Shown: positions 19,025 through 27,634, numbered from the stretch's first letter. The stretch: 64,000 bases of DNA from VAZQ01 sp050179645 (GCA_050179645.1 JBFXEX010000009.1:1-64000); one strand, 5' to 3'. The notes: generated from the letters alone by a model not told the origin. Numbers and translations: made by a program.

Positions 19025-19141
19025 ATGCTGGCGGAAATCTATCTGTTGCGGTTGCAGACGCTCGTGCGAAGCACCTCCCCGTCCCCGAATGCGGCCGCAA
19101 GCAATCCCCGCTTCATCCCTATCTCGTTGCCCCGCACTTGA
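19025..19141 (+). CDS. Possible 38-residue small protein
   Basis: The ORF has a strong ribosome-binding site (AAAAAAGGAGAACAACG just before the ATG) and a hydrophobic/basic start MLAEIYLLRLQTLVR, then a Ser/Pro-rich tail. I have an impression of similar short proteins in related bacteria but cannot verify it. No domain and no neighbour in operon. Called because of the unusually good translation signal in an otherwise empty gap. Confidence 0.4.
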   Translation: MLAEIYLLRLQTLVRSTSPSPNAAASNPRFIPISLPRT

Positions 19142-19328
19142 CGCAGGGGCGATCGGGCAGCAAGCGGCTCGGTTGACGCGGCGGCCGGGGAAAGTCGTCC
19201 CCTCGGTGGTCGCGCGCTTCCGGGCCGCTTGCTGAGCACGTACGCGGATTGCCCGCGCACGCTCCACCGGCTTGTGTTCACCGGCGCATCCCGGCACTGA
19301 TGGCGGACCTTCACAGGGAAACCTTCCG

Positions 19329-19754
19329 ATGCTCGCTCGATGTCTTGCAATCGCACTGACCTTGGTTGCCGCCGGCATCTCGCCGCAGGCGGCCGCGCAG
19401 GACGCCGGCTACCCGGCAACCGCCCTGCTCTCGACCGGCCGCAGCATCGTCGGCGAGACGATACGTTATCCGGACACCGGCCCCGCGCACGTCACCGCCT
19501 CCATCGTGGTGCTGGCGCCGGGCGCCAAGACCATCGTGCACCGGCACGGCGTTCCGCTGTTTGCCTACATTCTGGAAGGCGAACTCACCGTCGACTACGG
19601 CGCGCACGGGGTGCGGGTCTACCGGCAAGGCCAGGCCTTCATGGAGGCGATGGAAGTCGCCCATTTCGGCATCAACCACGGTACACAGCCGGTGCGGCTT
19701 CTCGCGGTCTCCATGGGGGCCAAGGGCGCCGAAGACGTCATCCCGGTCCGGTAA
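19329..19754 (+). CDS. Secreted cupin-domain protein
   Basis: 141 residues. Signal peptide (about 1-24, AAAQDAGYP after it), then one cupin barrel. Motif 1 is TIVHRHGVPLFAYILEGELT (metal ligands H-X-H with a downstream E), and motif 2 is AFMEAMEVAHFGINHGTQPV with its histidine. Single-domain cupins bind metal and are often small enzymes or sensors; the periplasmic location is inferred. Function unknown. Stands alone, with a ribosome-binding site region GGGAAACCTTCCG before the ATG. Confidence 0.8.
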   Translation: MLARCLAIALTLVAAGISPQAAAQDAGYPATALLSTGRSIVGETIRYPDTGPAHVTASIVVLAPGAKTIVHRHGVPLFAYILEGELTVDYGAHGVRVYRQGQAFMEAMEVAHFGINHGTQPVRLLAVSMGAKGAEDVIPVR

Positions 19755-19861
19755 ATCTGCGGCGATGTTCCGCGGATGCGGCTCCACATCAGGCGAGCCA
19801 ATTGGTACAATCTCATGTAAGCTCAAGTCGTGGGGCCATGACCAAGTGCGCAGGTGCATCC

Positions 19862-20110
19862 ATGTCTCGCGTCACATACGAGATCGTCCAGCATGACGGC
19901 GGTTGGGCCTACAAGGCCAACGGCGTGTTCTCCGAACCTTACCCGACTCATGACGAGGCCTTGGCGGCCGCGCAGCTCGCCGCCGAGGAACAACGGGCGC
20001 CGGGACACACCGAGGTCATCGAATACGAGGACGAGAAGGGCAAGTGGCACACCGAAACCGCGCCCGGCAGCGATCGTCCTGAAACCGAAGTGAAGGACGG
20101 CGACGCCTGA
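19862..20110 (+). CDS. DUF2188-like small protein
   Basis: 82 residues: VTYEIVQHDGGWAYKANGVF, EPYPTHDEALAAAQLAAEEQ, then an acidic C-terminus with EYEDEKGKWHTE. This is the DUF2188 pattern (a short strand-turn-strand with a gW.v...G..s..f.t..eA..aA). Function unknown. An upstream in-frame ATG (19838) would add eight residues; the one at 19862 matches the family start. It precedes a GST gene by 22 bases. Confidence 0.7.
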   Translation: MSRVTYEIVQHDGGWAYKANGVFSEPYPTHDEALAAAQLAAEEQRAPGHTEVIEYEDEKGKWHTETAPGSDRPETEVKDGDA

Positions 20111-20132
20111 TACGGGCGCCCCGGGGGGCATC

Positions 20133-20834
20133 ATGCTGACGCTCTACTCCTACCCCGAATTGTTCGGGGTCGCGGACAACAATGCCTACGGCCTGAAGGT
20201 CTTTGCCTTCCTCCGGCTGACCGGCGTGCCGTTCCGGCATGAACATATCTTCGACGCCTCGAAAGCGCCGCGCGGGCAATTACCCTATATCGACGATGAC
20301 GGCGAGATCATCGGCGACAGCGACACCATTATCGCCCATCTGATCCGGAAGTACCGGCTGACGATCGACGCCGCCTTGAGCCAATCGCAGCGCGATACCG
20401 ACCACCTGATCACCCGGATGCTGGACGATCTCTACTGGGTGATGTCGTATTCGCGCTGGAAAGACGACCGCTTCTGGCCGCTGTTTCACCGGGCGCTGCT
20501 CACGCAGCATCCAAGCCTTACCGAGGACGGCCTGCGCAAGGCGAAGGAGTACAACGCCGAGCGCTATTACTTTCAGGGTATCGGACGCTACGATCCCGAC
20601 GCCGCCATGCAGCGCGGCTTGCGCGACCTGGAAACGCTCGCGCACCTGATCCCGTCAGCGGGCTACCTGCACGGGCCGCGGCCGACAAGCATCGACGCCA
20701 GCATCTACGGCTTCATCGCCAACATCTATTTCTACGACATTCCGACGCCGCTGAAGCAGTTCGTCACGTCGCAGCCCAACCTGGTGCGGCACTGCGAGGT
20801 GATCCACGCCGCGGTGACGGCGCCGGGCAAATAG
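20133..20834 (+). CDS. Glutathione S-transferase family protein
   Basis: 233 residues. A thioredoxin-fold N-terminal half (LKVFAFLRLTGVPFRHEHIF, then RGQLPYIDDDGEIIGDSDTI with the cis-proline and glutathione gamma-Glu site, residues about 50-66) and a helical C-terminal half. The pattern resembles the GST_N_3/GST_C_3 metaxin-like group that includes failed-axon-connection homologues. Substrate unknown. Likely one transcript with the glyoxalase-fold gene that begins 16 bases after it. Confidence 0.82.
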   Translation: MLTLYSYPELFGVADNNAYGLKVFAFLRLTGVPFRHEHIFDASKAPRGQLPYIDDDGEIIGDSDTIIAHLIRKYRLTIDAALSQSQRDTDHLITRMLDDLYWVMSYSRWKDDRFWPLFHRALLTQHPSLTEDGLRKAKEYNAERYYFQGIGRYDPDAAMQRGLRDLETLAHLIPSAGYLHGPRPTSIDASIYGFIANIYFYDIPTPLKQFVTSQPNLVRHCEVIHAAVTAPGK

Positions 20835-20850
20835 CGAAGGAGCGAGAGAG

Positions 20851-21285
20851 ATGGTCAAGAGTTTCGATCATGTCACCCTCGTTGTGCGCGACGTCGAGAA
20901 TGCCAAGCGCTTCTTCGCGCTTCTGGGCTTCAAGGAAACCAAGTCCGTGGTGATCTCCGGCAAGACCATGGAGGACTACATGGGCGTTCCGGGGATCGAG
21001 GCGGACCATGTAACGCTGGCGCTCGAACACGTCACGCCGCATACCGAGGTGCAGCTATTGCACTACCGCCATCCCGATGCGCTGCAGGACCCGAACGTCG
21101 ACCGGCTGAACAAGCTCGGCTTCAATCACATCTGCTTCGCCGTCGACGATCTCGACGCCGAGGTCGCCAAGCTCGACGCCGCCGGCGTGAAGTTGCGCAA
21201 CGAGGTGATGCGCTTCCACGACCGCAAGCTCGTCTTTCTCCGCGGGCCCGAGGACGTCACCGTCGAATTGGCGCAGTGGAGCTGA
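20851..21285 (+). CDS. VOC/glyoxalase-fold protein
   Basis: 144 residues with two beta-alpha-beta-beta-beta modules: VKSFDHVTLVVRDVENAKRF / FFALLGFKETKS, and NHICFAVDDLDAEVAKL / VTVELAQWS. Metal-ligand positions are H (DHVTL), E (TEVQLLHYRH), H (FNHICF) and E (VTVELAQ). It could be a glyoxalase-like isomerase or dioxygenase; nothing in the neighbourhood decides which. Follows GAAGGAGCGAGAGAG and probably shares the GST promoter. Confidence 0.85.
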   Translation: MVKSFDHVTLVVRDVENAKRFFALLGFKETKSVVISGKTMEDYMGVPGIEADHVTLALEHVTPHTEVQLLHYRHPDALQDPNVDRLNKLGFNHICFAVDDLDAEVAKLDAAGVKLRNEVMRFHDRKLVFLRGPEDVTVELAQWS

Positions 21286-21325
21286 GCGCGTCGCCCGGCC
21301 CTCAATCCGGTTAGATTGAATCAGC

Positions 21326-21408
21326 CGTCATTTGCGAGGAGCCCCAACGGGGCGACGAAGCAATCCAGACTCATATGCGGCGCTGGATTGCTTCGCTACG
21401 CTCGCAAG
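21326..21408. repeat. Dispersed palindromic repeat, CGTCATTGCGAG family, copy 2
   Basis: CGTCATTTGCGAGGAGCCCC...GGGGCGACGAAGCAATCCAG facing CTGGATTGCTTCGCTACGCT plus CGCAAG. Compare 3901-3995, where the GAGCCCC hairpin occurs on the other side. Confidence 0.75.
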
Positions 21409-21466
21409 CACGGATATATCAGCAGTGCTCGCGTCAGGCGCCGCACAGCCGGCCAGAACAGCGCGC

Positions 21467-22486
21467 TCAGGTGCCGTCGGACAGGCGGCCGTCGACCGCG
21501 GTCTTGATGACCTGGCGGATGTGCGCGTTCGACAGGAACAGGTCGTGGTTGACGATGCCCCAGCCTTCCTGCGAGGCATCGACCACCCGCACGCCGAACT
21601 TCTTGAGTGTCGCAGCCTCCGCAGCGCCGACCCGCGACGCGCCTGCGATCCAGCCCGACACCGCGAGCGCGCGGTCGTTGGTGGCGGTGATGATGGTGAT
21701 GCGCGAGGCGAGCGCGCCGACGCGTTCGACCGACGACGAGAACACGTCCATGTCGATGTCGGGGGCGGCGAACACCACGGCGCCGGTGCGCTCGATCGCC
21801 TGCAGGCCGAGCCGCAGGTAGATCTGGCGCAGCGCCTCCATCGTCAGCGATGTGCCGACGCTGTGCGCGACGACATGGACGCGGCCGGTGCTGCGCGAGC
21901 GGATGAAACCGGTCAGCACCTGCTCCAGCGCGTCGCGCGACCACATCGCGCTCTCGCGATCGTAGGCGTAATCGAGCAGCTTGGCCTTGGACGGCCAGGC
22001 AAACACCACCGTGTCGCCGCGGAAATTGACGCCCTGCGCGAGCCGCGCGGCATCGACCGTCGCGGTCTCGAAGGTCTGGTTGAAGCCGTGTACGTAAATG
22101 AGAACGTCGCGTGCGCCTTCACCGAACAACGAACTCGGTTTCGGCAGCAGTTCGACCTTGTCGACCTTCCACTCGTCGAGACCGAACGAGGCCAGCGAGA
22201 AGCGGCCCACTTCGGGCGCAATGAGTCTGGCCCGCGCGACGCTGAGCTTGGCGCGCTCGGCACCGAACCACGGCTTGTCGGTGGCATTGCCCGCCGGCTT
22301 GCGGGTGGTCGCGACCAGGATCGAAGACGATGCAGTGGAGAGATCGGGCCCGTCGAGATTCAGGCCCGGTGCGGAAACCGCCGCACAGCCGCCGAGCGCG
22401 AGCGACGACGCGGCCGTCGCAAGGCTGCGCAACACCGCGCGGCGCGACGCTCCTCCAGAGCTGCGATTAACAGTTACACCCACCAT
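21467..22486 (-). CDS. Lipoprotein alpha/beta hydrolase (DUF900-like)
   Basis: 339 residues. The N-terminus combines a twin-arginine-type SRRAVLRSL with a lipobox LALGGC (lipidated Cys about 34), so the mature protein is membrane-anchored. The DUF900 hydrolase domain has VLIYVHGFNQTFETA (HG oxyanion), VVFAWPSKAKLLDYAYDR, the nucleophile elbow VVAHSVGT and an aspartate in APDIDMDVF; the C-terminal histidine is in IVNHDLF. Likely an esterase-type hydrolase of the envelope; substrate unknown. Monocistronic and convergent with a repeat. Confidence 0.85.
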   Translation of the reverse strand: MVGVTVNRSSGGASRRAVLRSLATAASSLALGGCAAVSAPGLNLDGPDLSTASSSILVATTRKPAGNATDKPWFGAERAKLSVARARLIAPEVGRFSLASFGLDEWKVDKVELLPKPSSLFGEGARDVLIYVHGFNQTFETATVDAARLAQGVNFRGDTVVFAWPSKAKLLDYAYDRESAMWSRDALEQVLTGFIRSRSTGRVHVVAHSVGTSLTMEALRQIYLRLGLQAIERTGAVVFAAPDIDMDVFSSSVERVGALASRITIITATNDRALAVSGWIAGASRVGAAEAATLKKFGVRVVDASQEGWGIVNHDLFLSNAHIRQVIKTAVDGRLSDGT

Positions 22487-22777
22487 GTGAACCCCTGGGT
22501 GATCTTTTGCCGCTCAATCGCGGCGATACCGGGGCGAACGCGGATGCGCGGAACTCGCGGTCATGGTCCGCAACGGCACGCATAAGCGACAGAAAACACA
22601 CAGAATTGTGATCCTCGCTGTGCTCCGGACGGAGCGCGAAGCGGTGGAAAATTCGCACCTCAAGGCGTTGCGGAGATACAAATTCCCCTTGTGGCCGGGG
22701 CCGTTTCCCTCGGCCACGGCGCGCGCCTATATTGCGGTTGCCGGTCATTTCCCGCCCGAAGCGTCGAGGTCCCGTCA

Positions 22778-24127
22778 ATGCCTGCACCACGTCAACTGCG
22801 CCTCACCGCCTTCATGCGGCCGGTGAGTCTCCACACCGGCGCCTGGCGTTACCCCGGCGCTTTTCCGGATGCCAATTTCAACTTCGCGCACCTGAAGCGC
22901 TTCACCCAGACCCTGGAACGGGCCAAGTTCGACGCCTTCTTCATGGCCGACCACATGGCGGTGCTCAACATGCCGGTGGAGGCGCTCAAGCGCAGCCATA
23001 CGGTCACGTCGTTCGAGCCGTTCACGCTGTTGTCGGCGCTGTCGCAGGTCACCGAGCGCATCGGGCTCATGGCGACCGGTTCGACCACCTTCGACGCGCC
23101 CTACCACATCGCACGCCGCTTCGCCTCGCTCGATCATCTCAGCAACGGCCGCGCCGGCTGGAACATCGTCACCACCTCCAATCCGGATGCGGCGCTCAAT
23201 TTCGGGCTCGACGAACACATGGAGCACGCCGATCGCTATGCGCGGGCGCGCGAGTTCTACGACGTGGTCACCGGTCTGTGGGACAGCTGGGCCGACGACG
23301 CCTTCATCCGCGATCCGGAAAGCGGCATCTATCTCGATCCCGACAAGATGCATGTGCTCGACCACAAGGGCAAATATCTCTCGGTGCGCGGCCCGCTCAA
23401 CATCGCGCGCCCGGTGCAGGGCTGGCCGGTGATCGTGCAGGCCGGCGCCTCCGAACCCGGCCGCCAGCTTGCCGCCGAGACCGCCGAGGCGGTGTTCACC
23501 GCGCAGCCGAACATCGAGGTCGGGCGGCAGTTCTATGCCGACGTCAAGGGCCGCATGGCCAAGCTCGGACGCGATCCCGAGCACATGAAGATTTTGCCCG
23601 GCTGCATGGTCGTGGTCGGCGATTCGGTCGAGGAGGCCCGCGCCAAGCGCGCCAAGCTCGACAGTCTCGTACATTACGCGAACGCCATCGCTTCGCTATC
23701 GATCGCGCTCGGCCACGACGCGTCGAAGTTCGATCCCGACGGACCGCTGCCCGACATTCCAGAGAGCAACGCCTCGAAGAGCGGCCGCGAACGCGCCATC
23801 GCGCTCGCCAAGCGTGAGAACCTGACCGTCCGCCAGCTGGCGCAGCGGCTCGGCGGTCACTCCGGCCTCGCCATGATCGGCACGCCCAAGACCATCGCGG
23901 ACGAGATGGAGGAATGGCTGACGAGCAGGGCGTCGGACGGCTTCACCGTCCAGTTCCCGTACCTGCCCGAGGGCCTCGACGACTTCTGCAACAAGGTGGT
24001 GCCGGAGTTGCAACGGCGCGGGCTGTTCCGCCGCGAATACGAAGGCACGACGCTGCGCGAGAATCTCGGGCTGCCGCGACCGCCCAACCGGTTCTTCGAT
24101 CAGACGGCGCGCACGGCCGCGGAGTGA
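22778..24127 (+). CDS. NtaA/SnaA/DszA-type flavin-dependent monooxygenase
   Basis: 449 residues of the bacterial luciferase-like (LLM) class, NtaA/DmoA subgroup: HTGAWRYPGAFPDANFNFAH, FDAFFMADHMAVLNMP, STTFDAPYHIARRFASLDHL, RAGWNIVTTSNPDAALNFG and WPVIVQAGASEPGR. It uses FMNH2 supplied by a partner reductase to oxygenate a small organic or organosulfur/amine substrate that cannot be named. Start ATG at 22778 because family similarity begins directly after it. Followed 4 bases later by a DOPA-4,5-dioxygenase-like gene, so an operon. Confidence 0.9.
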   Translation: MPAPRQLRLTAFMRPVSLHTGAWRYPGAFPDANFNFAHLKRFTQTLERAKFDAFFMADHMAVLNMPVEALKRSHTVTSFEPFTLLSALSQVTERIGLMATGSTTFDAPYHIARRFASLDHLSNGRAGWNIVTTSNPDAALNFGLDEHMEHADRYARAREFYDVVTGLWDSWADDAFIRDPESGIYLDPDKMHVLDHKGKYLSVRGPLNIARPVQGWPVIVQAGASEPGRQLAAETAEAVFTAQPNIEVGRQFYADVKGRMAKLGRDPEHMKILPGCMVVVGDSVEEARAKRAKLDSLVHYANAIASLSIALGHDASKFDPDGPLPDIPESNASKSGRERAIALAKRENLTVRQLAQRLGGHSGLAMIGTPKTIADEMEEWLTSRASDGFTVQFPYLPEGLDDFCNKVVPELQRRGLFRREYEGTTLRENLGLPRPPNRFFDQTARTAAE

Positions 24128-24131
24128 CCCG

Positions 24132-24461
24132 ATGAGCGCGATCAAAGAATATCACGCTCACGTCTACTACGACGCAGCGGCGCGCCCACAGGCCGAAGAG
24201 CTCTGCCAGGCGGCCGGCACCACGTTCGGGGTCAAGATCGGCCGCATGCACGACAATCCGGTGGGACCGCATCCCCGCGGCAGCTGCCAGCTCACGGTCA
24301 CGACCGATCAGTTCGCTGAGGTGATCCCCTGGCTCGTTCTGCACCGCAAGGGCCTCACGGTGTTCGCCCATCCGCAGACCGGCAACGCGCTCAAGGATCA
24401 CACCGAACACGTGATCTGGCTCGGGCCGTCGGAGCCGCTCAAGCTCTCGGCACTGAAGTAG
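24132..24461 (+). CDS. DOPA 4,5-dioxygenase family protein
   Basis: 109 residues matching the small DOPA-4,5-dioxygenase family: EYHAHVYYD (N-terminal histidines), GRMHDNPVGPHPRGSCQLTV, FAEVIPWLVLHRKGLTVFAH and HTEHVIWLG. Plant and fungal homologues cleave L-DOPA; bacterial ones are mostly uncharacterised ring-cleaving or metal-binding proteins. Only 4 bases after the flavin monooxygenase stop, suggesting that the two act in one ring-oxidation step series (inference). Confidence 0.85.
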   Translation: MSAIKEYHAHVYYDAAARPQAEELCQAAGTTFGVKIGRMHDNPVGPHPRGSCQLTVTTDQFAEVIPWLVLHRKGLTVFAHPQTGNALKDHTEHVIWLGPSEPLKLSALK

Positions 24462-25016
24462 TCAATCCGATCGAAAGATATCCTCGACGGAAAGCTCGAT
24501 CCCGGGCGGGTCGAGCCGCAAGTTTCCTTGCTTCACGATCCTCGTCGCGATCGCATCACCTTCTCCGCGCGCGTGATGCACCAAAAGCTGCTTGTCCGGA
24601 TCGATGATGAGATACTGACGGACAGTCGGAACACGGAAATAGCCGGCGAGCTTGGCGGACGCATCGATGTGGCGGGTCGACGGGGACAGCACCTCTACGA
24701 TGATCACTGGATTCGGCACTTCAACCGCGGCATCGGCCAGCCGCTCGCCGCAATAAACCAGCGCGTCGGGCTCGTGCGCGGTGTCTTGATCGATGCGAAC
24801 CAGCATGCCGTCTGGAAGCATGCGGCACGGCAAGCGCGCTTGCCGGATTGCGGCATCAAGGGCCGACTGCACTGCATATTTGATGCGCGCGTGTCCTACA
24901 CGTTCCGGCGTCATGGCGTAGACGACGCCCGCGTAAAGCTCGAACTGGCCCGGCCGGCCATCAACCCATGCCAGGTACTCGTCCACGGTCATCTTGTGTT
25001 TCGGAAGCGCAACCAT
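24462..25016 (-). CDS. Uma2 family (DUF820) endonuclease-like protein
   Basis: 184 residues of the Uma2/DUF820 restriction-endonuclease-like fold: KHKMTVDEYLAWVDGRPGQF, FELYAGVVYAMTPE, EPDALVYCG, NPVIIVEVLSPSTRHIDASA (the D...E-V catalytic core) and KLAGYFRVPTVRQYLIIDPD. The family is widespread, often in many copies, with no settled function. Start 25016 (MVALPKHKM) is chosen because upstream in-frame residues are not family-like. Convergent with the DOPA-dioxygenase-like gene, ending 0 bases apart. Confidence 0.85.
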   Translation of the reverse strand: MVALPKHKMTVDEYLAWVDGRPGQFELYAGVVYAMTPERVGHARIKYAVQSALDAAIRQARLPCRMLPDGMLVRIDQDTAHEPDALVYCGERLADAAVEVPNPVIIVEVLSPSTRHIDASAKLAGYFRVPTVRQYLIIDPDKQLLVHHARGEGDAIATRIVKQGNLRLDPPGIELSVEDIFRSD

Positions 25017-25071
25017 TGCAAATAGTCTAACATCACTAAGACCAAGCGCCAACAATGGACCGTAGCCCGCC

Positions 25072-25608
25072 ATGAACCGCATTCTCGAAATCCCGCCGGA
25101 GAAACTCACGCCCGAGCAGTCCACGGTGTTCAACCAGCTGGTCGCCGGCCGCGGCCGCATCCTCGGCCCCTACAAGATCTGGATCCACAGCCCGACGGTG
25201 GCGAGCGGCATGGAACACATCGGGACGTTTCTCAACAAGCGCTCGTCGTTGTCGAAGCGCGAGGTCGAGATCGGCATTTTGGTCATCGCCAATCATTGGG
25301 ACGCCAATTACGTCCGCCAGGCCCACATCCGTGAGGGCAAGGCCGCCGGTCTCAGCCAGGAGACGATCGACGCGGTGCTCGCCGGCGGCGACCCGAAACT
25401 TGCCGACGATCACGAACGCGCGGTTTACGAGTTTGCCCGCGCGATGGCGTCGGGATCGAAGCTGACCGACTCGGAGTTTGCCGGGTTCGAAGCGGCGCTC
25501 GGACGGGCGGGCATCGCCGAGGTGCTGACGCTGCTGGGCTACTACACCTCGGTGGCGCTCGCCATGAAGGTGCATGACGTCCCGGTCCCGGCGCAGGCGC
25601 CGGCGTAG
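25072..25608 (+). CDS. Carboxymuconolactone decarboxylase family protein
   Basis: 178 residues. The CMD core covers about 45-135: SGMEHIGTFLNKRSSLSKRE, EIGILVIANHWDANYVRQAH and AGLSQETIDAVLAGGDPKLA. Instead of the AhpD CXXC pair it has NHWDANY, so it is the non-thiol type, like true carboxymuconolactone decarboxylases or uncharacterised relatives. Substrate unknown. Monocistronic; a palindromic repeat follows directly. Confidence 0.85.
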   Translation: MNRILEIPPEKLTPEQSTVFNQLVAGRGRILGPYKIWIHSPTVASGMEHIGTFLNKRSSLSKREVEIGILVIANHWDANYVRQAHIREGKAAGLSQETIDAVLAGGDPKLADDHERAVYEFARAMASGSKLTDSEFAGFEAALGRAGIAEVLTLLGYYTSVALAMKVHDVPVPAQAPA

Positions 25609-25626
25609 GGAGTGTAAGCTCTGTCC

Positions 25627-25711
25627 CCGTTCGTCCCCGCGGAAGCGTGGACCCAGGACACATCATCCAGTGCTCGCGATTCTGGATCCCCGCTTCCGCG
25701 GGGACGAACGG
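25627..25711. repeat. Dispersed palindromic repeat, CCGTTCGTCCCCGCGGAAGCG family, copy 1
   Basis: Arms CCGTTCGTCCCCGCGGAAGC (25627) and GCTTCCGCGGGGACGAACGG (to 25711) are perfectly complementary and separated by about 43 bases. A diverged relative lies at 32897-32974. Confidence 0.85.
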
Positions 25712-25744
25712 AGAGAGCATCGATCAAGGGAAAGGGAATCGGCG

Positions 25745-26029
25745 CTAGCTCTTGCGGCCGCTGCGCTCCTGCTGATCGAGCCACTGCGACAGTGTCGCGT
25801 CCGTGCGCTTCCCGGACTTCGCCGCGGCTTTCTTCTTCGGCGCGGCCTTGGGCGGCGGCGGCGGAGCGGCGGCGTCGCGCGCCAGGCGCAGCGCGCGCAA
25901 TCGCTCGGTCTTGGCGCGCACCGCCGCCATCTCGGCCTCGTACTCGCGCGCAGCCTGCTTGGCGTCCTCGGCCTGCTGCGCCTTGGCGGCACTGTGCGCC
26001 GACCCGCTCTTCTTCGACTGGTCCGCCAT
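25745..26029 (-). CDS. Small Ala/Lys/Pro-rich basic protein
   Basis: 94 residues. A charged helix (AAKAQQAEDAKQAAREYEAE, then MAAVRAKTERLRALRLARDA) precedes a PPPPPKAAPKKKAAAKSGKR linker and a short C-terminal segment TLSQWLDQQERSG. Looks like a nucleic-acid-associated or scaffold-type protein, but no family is assigned. Start 26029 has CAGGAGACGAC upstream; the longer open frame is not protein-like. Possibly co-transcribed with the BrnA-like gene upstream. Confidence 0.65.
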   Translation of the reverse strand: MADQSKKSGSAHSAAKAQQAEDAKQAAREYEAEMAAVRAKTERLRALRLARDAAAPPPPPKAAPKKKAAAKSGKRTDATLSQWLDQQERSGRKS

Positions 26030-26115
26030 GTCGTCTCCTGTTGGCCTGATGTCTCTAATCGGACGCGCGCGACCGGTCCGGCACGTCGGAATTCGGCCGA
26101 CCGAGGCCCCCGCCG

Positions 26116-26340
26116 CTACAGGCCCGCGGCTTTCCGCAATGCGGCGTTGATCCGCTCCTGCCAGCCCGGCCCATCCGACTGAAAGCGATCCAGCACGTCG
26201 CGGTCGATGCGCAGCGACACCAGCTCCCTGGCGCCGGGCACCGACGGCAGCTTGGGAAGCGGCGCCGCCGGCGGCTTGGTCGTCGCCTGCTTGAAGGCCG
26301 CTTCCGCCCGTTCGCGCGGGTCGCTGATCCGTCGTGTCAT
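26116..26340 (-). CDS. BrnA-like antitoxin, apparently without a BrnT partner
   Basis: 74 residues. The C-terminal half VSLRIDRDVLDRFQSDGPGW followed by QERINAALRKAAGL is the BrnA/DUF4415 ribbon-helix-helix signature. BrnA normally neutralises the RNase BrnT encoded just upstream and represses the pair. Here no BrnT-like ORF lies on either side: an Ala/Lys-rich gene is downstream and a divergent oxygenase upstream. It may be a leftover antitoxin or an independent RHH regulator. Confidence 0.75.
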   Translation of the reverse strand: MTRRISDPRERAEAAFKQATTKPPAAPLPKLPSVPGARELVSLRIDRDVLDRFQSDGPGWQERINAALRKAAGL

Positions 26341-26494
26341 CTCGCTGTCCCTGGTCCACTCCTGGAGGCCGTGGCGTGCTTTAGCAGCAAGACTCCGTCA
26401 GGGCAAAGGCGCACAAGCCGCAGCCGGCAGGTCCGGCTTCCTTGTCTGTTGGACCGGGCCGGAATATTTTGTCTGCGCCTCCTGGAGTCCGCCG

Positions 26495-27634
26495 ATGAAT
26501 GCGCCAGCCGATATCTCTGCGTCCGCGTTCGCGAATCTGCTCCCCGGCGATCCCGCGCCCTGGTTCCATCAGCGCTCCACCAGCAACCCGAATTACGCGT
26601 TCGATACCGCCGCAGGCCGCTATATCGTGATCTGCTTCTTGATGAGCGCGGGCGACGCCGCGGGCCGCGCCGCCCTCGATGCAGTGCAGGCCAATCGGCG
26701 CGCCTTCGACGATCAGCGGGCGTCGTTCTTCGGCGTCAGCATCGACCCGCGCGATGAGGCGGAGGCCCGGGTGCAGGGGAGCATGCCGGGCATCCGTTTC
26801 TTTTGGGATTTCGACGGATCGGTGAGCAAGCTTTACGGCGCCGTGCCGAAGGATGCGAAGCCGGGCGAGCAGACCGCCGCGCGACGGTTCTGGATGGTGC
26901 TCGACCCGGCCCTGCGGGTGATGGCGACGTTCCCGTTCACGAACGATGGCCGCGCCGCGCTATTCGGCTATCTCGGACACCTGCCGCCGCCCGACTGCTT
27001 CGCCGGCTTCGAGGTCCAAGCGCCGGTGCTCATCCTGCCGCGGGTATTCGAGCCGGCGTTCTGCCAGCACCTGATCGACCGCTATGAGGCGAATGGCGGG
27101 GAAGAGTCGGGCTTCATGCGAGACGTCGATGGCAAGACGGTCACGATCCTTGATTCGAGGCACAAGCGGCGGCGCGACTACGTGATCGAGGATCTCGACC
27201 TCATCAAGCAGACGCAGTCGCGCATCCGGCGGCGCGTCAATCCGGAGATGCTGAAGGTTCATTCCTTCAATCCGACTCGCATGGAGCGGTACATCGTCTC
27301 GTGTTACGCCGCCGAGGACGGCGGACATTTCCGCGCCCACCGCGACAACACCACCAAGGGCACCGCTCATCGCCGGTTCGCGGTGTCGATCAACCTGAAC
27401 GACGACTTCGACGGCGGCGAGTTGAGTTTTCCGGAATACGGGCCACGCCGGTTCAAGGCGCCCACCGGCTGCGCTGTCGTGTTCTCGGGAGCGCTCCTCC
27501 ATGCGGTATCGCCGGTGACCCGGGGTCGGCGCTACGCCTTTCTACCCTTTGTCTACGACGAGGCCGCCGCCAAGATTCGCGAAGCCAACAACGCGTTCCT
27601 GGGCGTAGGCGTTGTTCCCTATACGATGACCTGA
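26495..27634 (+). CDS. Redoxin-like domain fused to a 2OG-Fe(II) prolyl-4-hydroxylase-type oxygenase
   Basis: 379 residues in two domains. Residues about 15-165 have a peroxiredoxin/thioredoxin-like fold (LLPGDPAPWFHQRS, YIVICFLMSAGDAAGRAALD, FFGVSIDPRDEAEARV, FWDFDGSVSKLYGA, RRFWMVLDPALRV), but the peroxidatic T-X2-C motif is missing. Residues about 175-360 form a P4H-like oxygenase with H282-R-D284 in HFRAHRDNT, distal H336 in ALLHAVSP and R345/R346 for 2-oxoglutarate. It probably hydroxylates a protein or small molecule using Fe(II), O2 and 2OG. Substrate unknown. Divergent from the BrnA-like gene. Confidence 0.85.
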   Translation: MNAPADISASAFANLLPGDPAPWFHQRSTSNPNYAFDTAAGRYIVICFLMSAGDAAGRAALDAVQANRRAFDDQRASFFGVSIDPRDEAEARVQGSMPGIRFFWDFDGSVSKLYGAVPKDAKPGEQTAARRFWMVLDPALRVMATFPFTNDGRAALFGYLGHLPPPDCFAGFEVQAPVLILPRVFEPAFCQHLIDRYEANGGEESGFMRDVDGKTVTILDSRHKRRRDYVIEDLDLIKQTQSRIRRRVNPEMLKVHSFNPTRMERYIVSCYAAEDGGHFRAHRDNTTKGTAHRRFAVSINLNDDFDGGELSFPEYGPRRFKAPTGCAVVFSGALLHAVSPVTRGRRYAFLPFVYDEAAAKIREANNAFLGVGVVPYTMT

